Below, in pieces: positions 1-13,993 of a stretch of DNA of 64,000 nt (position 1 is its first letter; every line of letters starts with the position of its first letter). This DNA is from Anodontia alba. Its lineage: Eukaryota > Mollusca > Bivalvia > Lucinida > Lucinidae. A program made the translations under genes and the position numbers. The DNA lies in the NCBI GenBank assembly GCA_964016985.1, contig OZ024823.1, positions 60,966,514 through 61,030,513 of the forward strand, in the 5' to 3' direction. The notes beneath the pieces were generated by a model. The model saw nothing but the letters and a program-made list of their open reading frames with translations. It did not search any database and had not been told where the DNA came from.

Positions 1-200
1 GTGTGGATTTTATTTCTTAGAAAAAAAAAAAAAAAAAAAATGAGTGCAATCACACATATGGTAGATATGACTGAGGATCTGAATGTTATGTCAAATATAT
101 GGTGGTTTTTGTTCTTGGAGAAATGCTTAATAAGTCTCTTTACCCAGTGTAAAGATTGTTTGAATAATAACAATATTTGTGTATAATGACATCACAATCA

Positions 201-270
201 TGGTGGCTGTGGTGGTTAAGTCATTGGAACTGGAATCCATGTGATGAGAGTTCAAAACCCAGTCAATGCA
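201..270 (+). repeat. Degenerate tRNA-Ser/Leu-like SINE head
   Basis: The segment reads like the 5' part of a class II (Ser/Leu) tRNA: GGTGGCTGTGGTGGTTAAGT resembles an A box, and GAGTTCAAAACCC resembles a decayed B box (GGTTCGANNCC). A T-rich stretch follows directly. The B box is mutated, so a functional tRNA is unlikely; a SINE relic or tRNA pseudogene fits better. Confidence 0.35.
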
Positions 271-1290
271 TTTTTTTTTTCTTTTTTTAATTATAACTTT
301 TATATAGGTTTTCTGTCACAGTTTATTTCATAAAACACATTTTATTTTGCCTAAAATTAAATGGAAAAAAAAGGGAAAAACCCTCTCTGTAGAAACATTT
401 TTTCTCCACCAGTTGAGAGAGATTATTCCATTATCCACTGCACCTATCTATGTTCTAGTTCAGAGGGTGGGAGTAGGGTGACGAGCATACTCCTGTGATT
501 AGTTAGCCAAAGTATCCCATTCCAAATAAATTTGATGGACCTCTTTGGTTGAAGGCAACTGCCTTGCCCTGTCTTGCATACCTTAAGTCAAGAAGTCGAG
601 AAGAAACAGTATTGTAACATTAATGCCCACCTAGTTTTCTGTGTTTTATTTATTCATTAGGGCAATCAGGCATATATTGTTAATACAATGTTGCCTCAAT
701 GTTTTGAATCTCGGAGAAGGATTTTAAAGATCAAATGACACAGTTTTTACTGTTTCAATAGAACTGCTATATACATGTACATGTATAATGATAGAGCTTT
801 TGGCCAAAAACCACAAAAGGCCAACCCACTGTGAAGTTATGCCAGCTGAAAGTAAAATAGCAAATTTTTCACATTCGAAAAAACGTCATTGATATAAACA
901 GAACTACAACCCACAATGCTGTATTTACATCTCACAAACTGGCCACAATGCAACATTTTATTTAAAAGTAAAACTTCACAAACATATTTTGAATAGGTTT
1001 TCCTTTGATTTTATGAAAAAAAAACAACAACAACAAATCGAAACTGTTGACCAAGTTGTACCTTTGAGGCTAGTATAGGGTTTTAGGGATGTGGTATATA
1101 TATTTGCCTTTTTACTTCAAGCGGTATGGGACATTTGACATTTTACTGCCAGGGATGTGGTATATTTGAAACCCAGATTGATACTTTTATGGGTATTTAA
1201 AAAAAATAAAAATAGAGATATTGCATGGAATATATACATGTATAAGGGATATAGGTTATTTGTCTGTTGACTTCCAGGGATATTGATGAC

Positions 1291-1332
1291 CCCCCCCCCC
1301 CCACACACACACACACACACCCACACCACCAT
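1291..1332. repeat. Poly-C / (CA)n microsatellite
   Basis: A run of C's passes directly into alternating CA, then CCACACC. The short predicted proteins here are microsatellite translations, not genes. Confidence 0.9.
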
Positions 1333-3519
1333 TTCCTATACAAGCCTCACCTTTTCTCATGCACGCAAATGAATATGCGCTCTCTCTTTTGTCTCTGGGC
1401 AACTGGACCTGTCTCAGCCTATCAATGCACTGGAGTCATGCAAGCAGCCAAGAATTCTGCATGATTCCTGGGACACAGTTTGGTAGTATCCTTTGGAGAT
1501 GTGAAAATGGCAGTAAAGGAATCTTGTATCATAAAATGGCAGGAGAGGTAGAAGACAGATAGAGGTAGGAATCTGTATACATTCAAGCCTAAAGTGGGTC
1601 ATAAAATCGAACATTCATTTGGATCAAGAGCAGGGCATAAAGTACTATTTCCCAGTTACGAAAAAACAGGATATGTAGCGCTGAATGAATATCTGTACAA
1701 GTGCAATATCAGTGACAGAGAAAATTGTAAGTGTGGATAGAAAAAAACTTAAGCACTACCCTAGTGCACTGAATATGACACAGCCAGTGAATTCATGAGG
1801 AAAAACCTCTTTGACACATGTGGCATCACATGTTTTGACCTGAACCTATTGCTGGATGCAAAGCTGAACGACGATTTCTTGGACTGGAGAAGTTTCATAC
1901 TGTCAGAACTAGAGAACTTTGTGGCTAAAACCAGGTGTTTCGCCACACGATCATCATATTAATAGTCTGATCACGCATCACCGCATACCACAAGTCGATA
2001 CATGTGTAGTAAATGCAAGAACTAAAAAGACCTATACCAGTGTGAATATTTGGCCTAATGGCCTGAATACGGAATACGGGTTATGTACTATCATACTATA
2101 CTCCCTTCATGTATTTTCGCGTTAAATTCAATGTGGCGTTAAACTGATTTCTCCATGAAAATAAATGGCAGCGCCACCTACCTGCTGTATATTTTAGATA
2201 CAAAGTCACGCTCTAGTTGGCAAGGTTCATTTTCAGAAATACACTGTTGTTTTGTGATTTACGCTTAGAAAAGAAATATCTTGACATAAGTAATAACAGT
2301 CCTTAATGAAATTTACACCTATGTCTATTAAATCGACTTTTACAGCTAAGACTAACTTATTTTTGTACGAAAATGTCAAATCTAAGGCATCGGTACTTTG
2401 TGTTTAAAAATGGCCAAAAATTGCAAAGATCACATGACAATCACATGATAATTTCCCGCCGAAATCTTAACACGAAGTCACATGACTTTTGGTTCAAAAT
2501 AGCATCGATATGGTTGGCTTGTTTACACAAATGCTTTCACAAAACAAATCCACAGAACTACATTATTTGTACATGAAATAAATGCTCAGATAATAATTTG
2601 GATGACTTCAGGATTATTTTCAGCATTTGTCTCTTAAGTAGATATGATGAAACTGTTTACTGTTAGTAACGTGAAAATACATGAAACCGGGCTATGAAGT
2701 CTTTAGTGAGGCCTTCCCAGGGGTTTCGGGGAATAAGGGATCATGCTCATTTCCTTTCAGGGAACATTGGAATTTTGGAAAATATTTTAAGGGAACAAGG
2801 GAGAAAAAAAATAAATTTTGGGGAACAGGGAACATGGTATTAAATTTTGAAAGGTTACTTCTAGGGAACATGACGAATATTGTCGCAGTTTTTGCAAAAA
2901 GTGCAGGACTGCCTGACAAATTAGGCATTTTTTCATTTTGTCCTGCAAAAACTTTTAGTCTGTCTGACAACTATCCTGTGAATCTTAGCAAAGAAAATAA
3001 TATTCTGTCAACAAAAATGCCTTCAGTCCTGCAGATACTTCTGTCCTGCAAATGATTACAGTCTGTCTGACAGCTGTCCTGCATCAGAGACAGTAGAAAA
3101 GATTCCGCGAAGACTGTTTTCAGGGAACATGGAACCTCCTGGGAGATCTTCTTTAGTAGGTTTGCTTTGCACGCATCTAGGAAGTGCCTAATTTCATATT
3201 ATTGATGGGTGGACAATAACATGAGGATGACGATGAGAATCAGGTCTACAGCGGGTGGGGACTACCTACTGGTGCCAGTGGTGGTTGAAATGCACACTTA
3301 CTGTGAAAGACGCCCGAACTTTTGGTGGACCGTATATATCTGGGCCATGATGTGATCTTGTCTGTTGCAGAGCTTGGTTAAACACGGGCCGGAGACGGCA
3401 CAAGCTTGAACGAATGAGTGTCATTTTTGTTTCTTCGCCAAGGTCAACAGTTCAGAATCATCTACCGGAAGTTAAATGACGCTTTTCGGGCGGTTACCCT
3501 ATATTACGAAGAAAAGAGT

Positions 3520-4650
<1,131 letters not shown>

Positions 4651-4667
4651 GGCATTAAATAAATCCA

Positions 4668-4678
4668 ACACACACACA

Positions 4679-4741
<63 letters not shown>
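4668..4741. repeat. (CA)n microsatellite
   Basis: Uninterrupted CA except for one CATA near 4,682. It lies just inside the left arm of the inverted repeat. Confidence 0.95.
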
Positions 4742-5000
4742 CAGTACTCCGCAGAACTCCAAGCTATAATAATTGCAGTTTATTTTTGCCCAAGCAGTAT
4801 TTACCGTATTTACCCTAAACATTTTGTCGCTTCAACTCCTTACATACCTTTTCTAAAATTTGAACGTACAATTTACTACTCGAAGTTGTGTCTAAAATTG
4901 CTGGATTAGTGGAAAACAGTGTAGACGCTAATTAGACGCTTGGTTCTGCAGTTTCATCTGGGTCTACACTGTTTAAACTGTCTGTCCGAATACGTACGGT

Positions 5001-5311
5001 TTGTTTGTTTGTTTGTGTTGTGGTTTTACGGCCCAGTCAACCCAATGGGGTCATGTCGAGCGCGGTCAGTTTACCTAACCACACATTTACTGGGCAGGCT
5101 TAGTCCTCTTAGCGGTTTACCAGTATTGTGCACATTCTTTCGCCAGAAACTGACAATAGCCCTTCTTGATTCAGCGGAAGGGAGAGAATGACCGTAGAAA
5201 ATATTTCATGATCAATCTCCACGAAAGAATGTTGCCGACCTCAGCGGGGGTCGAACCCGCGACCTCCTGGTCTCCAGTCGGACGCGCATCCAACTGAGCC
5301 ACCGAGGCCGG
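5001..5311 (-). mobile_element. tRNA-derived SINE, copy 1
   Basis: On the minus strand the element begins with a tRNA-like head: CCTCGGTGGCTCAGTTGGA (A box), GGGTTCGACCCCCGC (T-arm and B box), and an acceptor-like stem GCCTCGG pairing with CTGAGGTC. A body of about 220 bp follows, containing the reverse complement of ACGGCCCAGTCAACCCAATG, and the tail is (CAAA)n, seen on the plus strand as TTGTTTGTTTG. A 13-bp target duplication GAATACGTACGGT flanks it at 4,988-5,000 and 5,312-5,324. Copy 2 at 14,858-15,161 is nearly identical, so both are young. LINE enzymes would mobilise it in trans. It resembles published bivalve tRNA SINEs, but I cannot name the family. Confidence 0.9.
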
Positions 5312-5329
5312 GAATACGTACGGTAGATA

Positions 5330-6500
5330 CACTAAAATGTGCTGGATTATTGGAAAACGCGGTAGACGCTGATAATACGCTCTGATTCGCCCGACACGAC
5401 ACCCAATAGCTTTTTAAGTATTATACGAAAATCAAATCCACTAATTATTTAGGTGACCGCAGGAAACGCACTGCCATGTAGTATCTAAGGATTTATTTAA
5501 GCCGATGCATTTTTTATGAAACCACTGTTTGCAATTTCTGCCTTCGCAGCACACCATGCTATCGACAATTCTGGAAGTTTACAATGATACCAAACAGCAA
5601 TTTTGAGTGATTTTGGATTAACAGTTGCTACAGGTAACTAAGTTCCTCTGCAGCGAGATTGTTCTCTAGGGAAAGGCGACATTAATCTCTTATCTAAACA
5701 GTTCATCAAATACGAACGCATCTTATTTACCAAATAACATGTACGAAAATTAAAAGTTGCTGGATTGAAACAGAAGTCGACTAGACTGGCTAATGCAAAA
5801 ACGCCACAATCGTATGAATTAGGTTGCTGCTGAACTCTAGGAATTTTTACTATTACGAAATTCTGGGTCCCAAATTTCTGGTCTTTACAGTAAATTTGAC
5901 ATAGTTGTATTTTACATTATTTTTTAATCCCTTGATATTTTCACTAAGACTGTCAATGTAATAAACTGTATCTGGGTCTAAAGGAGTCTGAAAACTCATT
6001 GTCCAATGATTTTTGCCTTCAAATTAAATTTGAGCACTCGGAAGTGCTTGTGATTTAAATTGTTTTGAAGTATTCCAAACAGTGTAGACCCAGATCAGAC
6101 GCCCGAGAACGCGACATCTGATCAGGGTCTACCCTATTTATTACGCATCCAGCAATTTTCATAAATGTTCCGAAAACGATGAAAAAAAAAATAAAAAAAA
6201 TAACAACAACAAATAAATAAATAAATAACAAACAAACAAACAAACAAAAAAACATTAACTACAACATTATAATGCATCGGTAAGTTCGATTAAAAATATA
6301 CAAAATTATTATAATATTGAAAATAGAATTTTTTGAAGGGCGTGTTCATGTTAAGTATTCGCGCGTGGCGGTCATTAATTGAAGTTAATGAAGTTAATTA
6401 CTCATCGTTAACAAATAATCGGTTCGTTAAGTGATAAATGATGCGTGAAACGATCTGCATTTAATTCATTACATTTTAAATTTCAATTAAACTCTTTTTT
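5330..6500. other. No gene; diverged repeats with a palindromic unit
   Basis: No coding signal. The notable item is a palindromic unit at about 6,077-6,140 (CAAACAGTGTAGACCCAGATC paired with GATCAGGGTCTAC), the same repeat theme as at 54,899-54,960 and 29,240-30,030. An A-rich run with (AACA)n lies at about 6,180-6,250. Confidence 0.5.
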
Positions 6501-6535
6501 TTATCATTTCGTACTTTATTTTGAAACGAAAAAAA

Positions 6536-6536
<1 letters not shown>

Positions 6537-6570
<34 letters not shown>
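6537..6570. repeat. (ATT)n microsatellite
   Basis: About eleven ATT repeats. Nearby simple repeats are (GTCA)n at about 6,858-6,900, and (ACT)n followed by (AAT)n at about 7,432-7,473. Confidence 0.9.
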
Positions 6571-6994
6571 GGTAGTAGGGACATTGATGCTTCAGGCGAA
6601 AATCTGTGTCTTCGGCCACATCAGGGGTTCCCATATATACAAATCGGATATCTCTAAGTGCTCTTTTCTTGTGTGACGGCTCAAATTTTTACTACTACTA
6701 CCACTACTACTTGCGGAAAACAATTATGATTAAATACTGGATAAAAATCTTCACCGAAACAACTCTTCCCTAGTAAAAAGGACATTCATAATGTTAAAAA
6801 ATGATTGCAACGCACAAATAATAATAACGGACAAAACATCCATTCAGCCATTTATTTAGTTAGTCAGTCAGTCAGACAGTCAGTCAGTCAGTCAGTCAGT
6901 TGGTCTGTTCTGTAAAAATTGAAATTATTAATTTAGCTAAATATATCTTCTTTGTCAGTAAAATTCACTTATCTTAGCGCTTAGCACTTAGTGT

Positions 6995-7215
6995 AAAACC
7001 TTCATCGGACGATATTGTAGGGTATCTTTCTTGTCCATACCGGAGAGGGACTTTGGCATTTCATGCAAATTGTCGGATGATACAATTCGCATGAAATGTC
7101 GAGACCATTTTCTTGTGGAGGTGTTGGGGTAGACAATTCGCATGAGATGTCGAGACCATTTTCTTGTGGAGGTTGAGGGATGCCAGCGATTGGCCATCTG
7201 CTGGATTTGCACAAA
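6995..7215. repeat. Short tandem duplication, ~52-bp period
   Basis: The phrase ACAATTCGCATGAAATGTCG followed by AGACCATTTTCTTGTGGAGG occurs at about 7,082 and again at about 7,134 with one change (GAGATG). Two overlapping minus-strand frames of 70-74 aa are translations of this duplication and show no domain. Confidence 0.7.
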
Positions 7216-7440
7216 GGGCGGTAAGGGCTAAGTAATGCTAGGATACTTTTATAGTATGCCTCTTTAGTAGATTTATATTCACATTATATTTTGACCTTTG
7301 CAGTTTTGCTCTTCGGTAAACGAAACAAAGTCTTCATGTATGTTGTCACTGTTTGATTTGTATTTCTTTGGCTACAAATATTGTATGATGTTTTATGCTG
7401 AATAAAGTCATTTGTATTGTATTGTATATACTACTACTAC
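7215..7440 (+). repeat. Possible LINE 3' end with AATAAA
   Basis: A non-coding stretch ends with AATAAA at 7,401-7,406 followed by ATTGTATTGTAT, the form of a retroelement 3' UTR with a short repeated tail. No coding sequence attached to it is visible upstream. Confidence 0.35.
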
Positions 7441-7499
7441 TACTACTACTACTAATAATAATAATAATAATAATAGATCAAATGGGCGGTTTTCTTCAA

Positions 7500-8690
7500 C
7501 CTGTGCCGAACATTTGGATCCCGATACCGGGACTTTGACAAACTGCTGCAACATCAGCAACTGACATTTTTTATATGTTTAAAATTATTTTATAGATTAG
7601 AGCATTACCTTTAATTGGATGTTTAGTTTATTAATATCAATTAAGTAATTTTGATATTATGTCATGTCACACACGGATACCGCAATGAATACCGGGACAT
7701 GTGAACCTCGATTCCGGGACTTTAACAGAAAGCCACAACATCAGCAACTGACATATTTTTATAAATTTATATTTTGTTTTCATAAATTGGAGTATTGCCT
7801 TTTATAGGGTGTTTTTAATTTATTAAAATCGATCATGTAGTTTTGATGTTATGCCATGTCAAAGACGTATGCCTTATGGATACCGGGACATGTGAACCTC
7901 GATACCGTAACTTTGACAGAATGCCACAACATCAGCAACTGACATATTTTATAAATTTATATTTTATGCATAGACTGGAGTATTGCCTTTTATAGGGTGT
8001 TTAATTTATTAAAATCGATCACGTAGTTTTGATGTTATGCCATGCCAAAGACGTATGCCTTATGGATACCGGGACATGTGAACCTCGATACCGGGAATTC
8101 GACAGAATGCCACAACATCAGCAACTGACATATTTTTACAAATTTATATTTTATGCATAGACTGGAGTATTGCCTTTTATAGGATGTTTAATTTATTATA
8201 ATCGATCACGTAGTTTTGATGTTATTCCATGCCAAAGACGTATGCCTTATGGATACCGGGACATGTGAACCTCGATACTGGGACTTTGACAGCATGCCAC
8301 AACATCAGCAACTGACATATTTTTACAAATTTATATTTTATGCATAGATTGGAGTATTGTCTTCTATAGGGTGTTTAATTTATTAAAATCGATCACGTAG
8401 TTTTGATGTTATGCCATGTCAAAGACGTATGCCCCTATGGATACCGGGACATGTGAATCTCGATACCGGGACTTTGACAACATCCTGCAACATCAGCAAC
8501 ATACATTTTTTTTTTATCAAATATCATTATTTTGTAGAATAGATTATTGCCGTTTATTTGGTGTTTAAATTATTAAAATCTGCTTTTTTTGATGTTGTGC
8601 AGTGTCAAACACATAAACCTCTATGAATACCGGGACATGGATACCGGAAATACTGTAGATTAGCATGCACCGGAGTTCTACCCTAAAATG
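7500..8690 (-). repeat. Right arm of large inverted repeat: ~187-bp tandem units
   Basis: Six head-to-tail units are the reverse complement of the left arm. The phrase GGGACATGTGAACCTCGATA recurs near 7,701, 7,892, 8,078, 8,264 and 8,452, a period of 186-191 bp. Each unit ends with CACAACATCAGCAACTGACA. The outer end (GATTAGCATGCACC near 8,660) mirrors the outer end of the left arm. Units here are more homogeneous than on the left, which suggests recent homogenisation. Confidence 0.85.
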
Positions 8691-8939
8691 CGAAAAGGAT
8701 TTCTTTTCGTGAAAAGGACTTTTTACATTAGCAAAAAGGGTGGATGTTTGTATTGTTGTTTCACTTCGGACATTGCAACCATCCCTAGGACTTAAAGATT
8801 GTTAGCCGAAAAGATATTGTCTTACTTTATCATATAGAATACATGTACAGACTGGTGCAAAAAGTATTGGTGAAAGGGTTCCGGGTCTTCTTCTTCTTCT
8901 TTATGATGTATACTCCGCCTATACTGAAGGCACACGTTT

Positions 8940-11900
8940 CCTCTAGTTGAGATCACTTACGGCCTGAAAGTTTGCTTGGAATGGAGTTAGCAGCCATATT
9001 GGTCCCCGGGACACTCTTTATACTTTCGTACAGGAACAGTCTTTTCTTGTGGAGAGCACAGTAATCTAGTCTGGGTTTCTGTGTTAACATGTGGACAACA
9101 TCTTCCAAACGACACAGCAGGCAGGTCGCATCAGTAACTCCGTCCATTCCGAATTTGGACCGGTGAGTTTGAAGAAGGTAAGTACCCATCACCCGTCACC
9201 ATACGAACTTTGATTATGGCTCTCATGACATCCATCCTGCTTGACTGTACTGAATCCCAGACTAGATGTGTAAGGCCAATGCGAAGAACCATAATATGGC
9301 AATGACCCAGGGTTGATTTACTTGCAGCCTCCTCCTGAAGTAGATTAGTCCAATTTTCTCTTATAGCTTTCTTTGCAACCGATTTCCATTGATCTTTACT
9401 TAATTTTTGGAGCTCCTCTATGGGTGGCAGATCATACCTCTCAATAGCTTCAGATACGCCGGAAAAAAAAAAACCGCCCTCATTTTGTAATTCTAGTTGA
9501 CGTTGTGATATTCGTTGTAATGTTGAGTTTTCACTTTTGATAATCGAGTACAAAAGTCCAAGTTGTTTCCTTTCTAATTCATCTCTTAACGGAAGAACTC
9601 CCAGAAGTAGATACACAATGGAATTCGCTGTACGGACTGGTAATGACTGTATGTTTTTCAAAATGTCTAGGTGAAATTTTTCCAATTCATCTAGCTGTTT
9701 CATATTGAGTGACAGGATCTCTAACCCATACAGTAACCGAGGCAATACGTAAACTTGATATATTTTATACAAAATGTTTGGATTCAGTCCATTACAACCA
9801 TGTAGCCCGGATTTTATTAGAGAATAAAGAGTTCTTCTTGCCAAGCGTTTCTTGAGATTCAGTTTATTTTCATCTTTAACACTCCTAATTAGACCTAAAT
9901 GTTCTTTTTCACTTTTTAGACTAATCTCGGAGTTTCCTATGTACCATTTTCTTTCAAGAGCCCCCCCCCCCCCCCTCCACCCCCACCCCCACCTGAGCTA
10001 GTACTAATTCTGGATACTAATGTTGTTTTTACAGGATGTACTTTATACCTCCTTTCCCTTGAATATGAGTCTTTAAGGTTTAACATTATCTGAAGTTCTT
10101 CAGGGCAGTTCGACAGTAGTAAAAATCATCTGCCACAGCCAATGCACCCGTGTAGATAGATCCTATATGTGCGCCTAATGCACTTCTCTGTAGTTCTACC
10201 AATAGTGGGTTGACATACATTTTGTACAGGTGTGGAGACAATATCCCTCCCTGACGCATGCCCTGACGAATACTGAAACTGTCGCTGAGGTCACCTTGCC
10301 ATTTGATCTTTGACGACTATCCACGACGCTCCAGAGGTCAAGGCTACACCCTCATCATAAAGTGTCTTTTTCGGAATAACATGGTTCACCACATCAAAAG
10401 CTTTTCTAGTATCAATAGTTACTAGTACAATGGTTTCCCTTCAAGTTTTGACTCGTTTATCACCTCTTAACATATCAAAGCACTCATTAAAGGATTTGAG
10501 TCTTTTGTGAAGCCAAATTGCAAGTCCGATTGTTCTGTATTAACTGTTTCAAGCAGTCTTGTTAAAATACACTTCTCAAATAATTTCCCAACAATTGATG
10601 TAACTGTAATTCCACGATAGTTATCTAAAGGTCTACTGTCTTTCCCGCTTTTTGGTACCGGTGTTAACACTCCACCTCTGAAGCTCTCGGGGAACTTCCC
10701 AGTGCATAAGATGTCGTCAAAAATCTCCTTCAGTACCGGAATAACTACCTTTACTGCTGCTTTCAAATGTTCTGAACACAGATCAAATTCATCTGCAGAT
10801 TTCCCTGAATTCAGTTCTTCTACACATTTTTTTTTATCTCAGTGCTTGTAAAAGGCCTAGTTCTTTCAAAATCCTCCCTACCATTCAGTTCATGTATCAG
10901 ATCGAGATAAAGTTCACATTGTACAAGGTAATAATCATCAAAGTTTATGTCACTTTTTGGAACTGCCAAATCTTCATAATGTTTCAAGTATTGTCTCTGC
11001 TGTGCTGCATCCATAACACTTCTACCATTTACTATGAAACTTGTAGTTGAGTTCGAACGGCTATTTTGATTCATTCGTATAAGTCTGTGGAATGTTTTTG
11101 AATCAGGATTTTCGATAAGCTCGGAGTAAAAATGTTCTTTGCAGTTAAAATTTTCCCTTCTCAATTGTTGGCGGAGTTCTTTCTTTGCGTTTTTCCTCAG
11201 AACATAAGTGTGACTACCAGGACCTGTTGAACCATTCTCTTTCCACCTAATATGAGTGGTTTTACACTTTTTCAATAGTTCTTTCACTTTTGCTGACGCC
11301 CGAAAACGAGGACCCTGTAGTTTGATGGCCCTACTTGGTACCGACTTAAAGGCCGCAGTTTTTAGGCAATCCCGCATGAACAACATTTTTTCATCAGAAT
11401 CCTTATAGTGGCTGTCATTTATTGAGGCTAATTCCTTAGACAATACTTCTTGAAATTTTTCTAAGTCAATTTTCTCCCATATTAGTTTAGAGACTGACTT
11501 TGACCTGTCAGATATTTTTCCTTTATTAACTGTTAAGTTTATCTTCACATCCATTGTAGAACTAACAACTGTATGTTGGTTTAGATAATGTTTGTCTTCA
11601 ACTTTAGTAAAGTTCAGAATTCCATTCTCTGTACATAATATTTAGTCAATCTGGGATTCGCCATTGCCGGTGTGGCTTATGAAGGTTGGTATTGTTTCCA
11701 TTTCGACCTGGCCCCATATGAGCTGATGTTCTTTTACAAACTCTTTCAAGCTCACGTCGTGATGGTTATTTCTGGATGAAGTAGTTGCGGTCATGGTACC
11801 AAAGCCGTAATCCAAAATCATAAATCCATAAACGAATGACAAATCAGAATGTTCAGACCAACAGACATGGACCCCAGAACAAAGGGTGTAATCAGGCATC

Positions 11901-12655
11901 CGCGGATAGTAAGCATTACTTGGTAAGCAAGCTTCGCCCACCATGCCCATGGGCCTGAACGAAGGAAATATCGGTAGAAGCGTATGTCCGGGATTTGGGA
12001 AGTCTACTTATGGCGCGTCACTGGCAAAAACATCAGAAACAATTCTGGAAACTGCCACATTGTAGGGATTGACTAGATCATGATGTCTCCCATAGAACTT
12101 CTTAAGTGTTGCTACCAGTTTGGTTTTTTGATGAAACGAGTGTCCCGTTCAGATCGCCACAAACACAACAGCACCATCTGATCTATACTTCACTATCAAT
12201 GTGTGTAATAAATCCAAATGTTTATTGTAGTCTGATATAGAATCACTGTCATGAGTTGGCATATAGGCGTTAAAAATGTAAACACTGCTTTCCGAGGTTT
12301 TCAGTAAATACGTTCGTTCCCTTCTATCAGCATTTTGACTTGGTGCGACCATGTTTCAGGCCACATTATAGCGACACCTGCTTTTCCTCTTCTTGCGACA
12401 CCTGCTTTTCCTCTTCGTGTGTTACTTTTTCATTGCTGTCCCAGCACCTAACATACGAACCATAACTTGGTATCAAACTATTAAATACTGTTTTTTTTTC
12501 ATAGTCATTCAACCAGTGTTCCTGAATACATATGATCTGTTGTTCTTTTGAAAGTTCTACTAAGAATGGGATATTTGACTTAACTCCTTCTATATTAATA
12601 GTATTAATTATTAATGTCTTTCTTTCACTTTTCCATCATTAATTCGTTGTTGTCT
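8940..12655 (-). pseudogene. LINE A ORF2: endonuclease-reverse transcriptase pseudogene
   Basis: Read on the minus strand from about 12,655. Endonuclease: QEHW (catalytic Glu), IFNAYMPTHDSDS, then a one-base loss before DLNGTL makes a premature stop after VVFVA (near 12,150). A 349-bp Penelope fragment (11,781-12,129) interrupts it, and the endonuclease resumes as RNNHHDVSLKEFVKEH and PTFISHTGNGESQID, ending in a stop. Linker: 11,554-10,820. Reverse transcriptase: PLDNYRGITVTSIVGKLFEK (about 10,640-10,580), VTIDTRKAFDVVNH, RQGMRQGGILSPHLY, and VADDF in place of the usual YADD/FADD. A poly-C tract near 9,960 lies before the C-terminal 237-aa frame (9,844-9,131), and the segment ends with TCLLCRLEDVVHML, a zinc-knuckle-like motif. 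At least four frame breaks mean no active protein. Confidence 0.8.
11781..12129 (-). mobile_element. 5'-truncated Penelope-like element fragment in LINE A
   Basis: This 349-bp block is closely similar to the 3' end of the Penelope-like element at 39,803-41,574. Minus-strand translation includes KLVATLKKFYGRHHDLV. Both copies end at the same point (AACTAC). It is flanked by GATGAA at 11,775-11,780 and 12,130-12,135 (TTCATC on the coding strand). Removing it plus one duplicate restores the LINE frame as LVSSRNNHHD, so the event is directly readable. Confidence 0.85.
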
Positions 12656-12659
12656 GGAG

Positions 12660-13993
12660 GCACGTGCTTCAGGCAGGGCATGTGTAAAAAAGAGTTCTTA
12701 GGTTTAACAGGTTCTGAGACCATTTTGTCGTTTCGGGACTTATGACACAGTCCTTCTGTGCTGCAATACTGATTTCACTTTGAGGACTGTCTTTATTAAG
12801 AGTCTGCCTATCTTGTTTATCAATGTCTGGAGACGGTTCATCACTTATTTCGATTAAAACCTTGGTTAAAATCACTTGCCATTGGCACAAATGGTCTACC
12901 ATAGGTATTGTTCGTGGCATTTTGGTTAAAAAGCTGTTGTTGCTGTAGCAACATAAAATTTTGATTTTGCATCATCATTTGGTTGGATAAAGACTGCATT
13001 TGCACTGACATTTACACATTATTATTAGTCATAATTGCCATATTTTGCTCCAACTGTCTTATCCTGTTTTCAACGACACCATGTTCAATTGTGGTCTGTG
13101 CTGGGGGCTGCTTATAGTTACAGTTTGATCAGTCTGCTGCATGTTCAGATTTTCTGGCCCGTTTGAGTCCTTACTTTCGTTAAGAGGATAAGTGTCTTGT
13201 CTTCCTCTCTGATCTGCCTTTCAAGCTGATTAATCAGTGTCTTTTGTTCTATTTCATTACTATCTGACCCAAGTTTTCGTTTCTGTTGAACGTTGTTGTT
13301 TGAATTTTTCTTCCCTACTTTACCTACACAACTATTTTTGTCCTGGTTTAAAAAAATTTCACTATTTACTTGATTGTCATTGACCTCATTTAGTTCTTTC
13401 AGTTTCTTAATACCCGTAGCATTTATATTACTTGGATTATTCTTTTCCTTTTCTGCGGCATCACCGGGGATAGTATTCGCTGCCACAGTAACTTGTGATT
13501 TTTCAGAGACCGTAATTTCTGTCAAGAAATCACTATATAATTTGTGATTGTTACAGTTCACGCATATGTATGGATTAATTTCAGGAATTTTTCTAGCATC
13601 CTCTGCAGACAACCCAACACAGACATAATGAAACCATAAGGAACAGTCCTCGCATTCAATTACATTGTCTATCGCTCTTTCATCACATATTGGACTTTCA
13701 CTGTAATCATCAGCTATTTCAGTATTTTCAGTCTGTTCAGAATCTAAACTCATTGACCCCTGTTTCACAGTGATAGACTTTTTACTTTGCATCATTTCTG
13801 CATTCAAATTATTATCATTACTTTGACAATGTTCATTTTAAGCGGCTTTTATTGTTGACTTAATCTGAACTTGTCCTTCCAAAGACTTAGCTATTGATTC
13901 TTGTAAGGTTTTGTCCATAATAGCAATGTCATCATATAACAATCTCAGCATTTCAACCATTTCCTTAAGCAAAATGTCCATGAACAGGTCCAT
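12660..13993 (-). pseudogene. LINE A ORF1 with PHD-type zinc finger
   Basis: Minus strand; the likely start is ATG at 13,993 (MDLFMDILLKEMVEML). An in-frame TAA lies at 13,838-13,840, and the frame then continues through 13,145. The zinc-finger region has the spacing CEDCSLWFHYVCVGL then YICVNCNNH, with Cys pairs and His as in PHD fingers of CR1-type ORF1 proteins. Lysine/asparagine-rich low-complexity sequence and a coiled-coil-prone LINQLERQIREEDKTLILL follow. After a frame break, 12,920-12,669 continues the C-terminal part. Such ORF1 products are thought to act as RNA chaperones in the retrotransposition particle; the role here is inferred from family. Confidence 0.7.

Larger units (their letters stand above)
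1..3400. other. Gene-free AT-rich leader region
   Basis: I see no supportable gene here; open frames are short and lack recognisable domains. The stretch holds homopolymer A and T runs, a tRNA-like relic near 201-270, a C-run followed by a CA microsatellite near 1,291-1,332, and short GTCCTGCA / CTGTCTGACA motifs repeated several times between about 2,900 and 3,090. A 124-aa plus-strand frame at 2,681-3,055 overlaps that repetitive text and has no domain I recognise. Confidence 0.6.

Noticed and set aside
5235..5311. Functional tRNA gene on the minus strand
   Set aside because: The A and B boxes are good, but it is the head of a ~311-bp SINE with a TSD and a second near-identical copy at 14,858-15,161.
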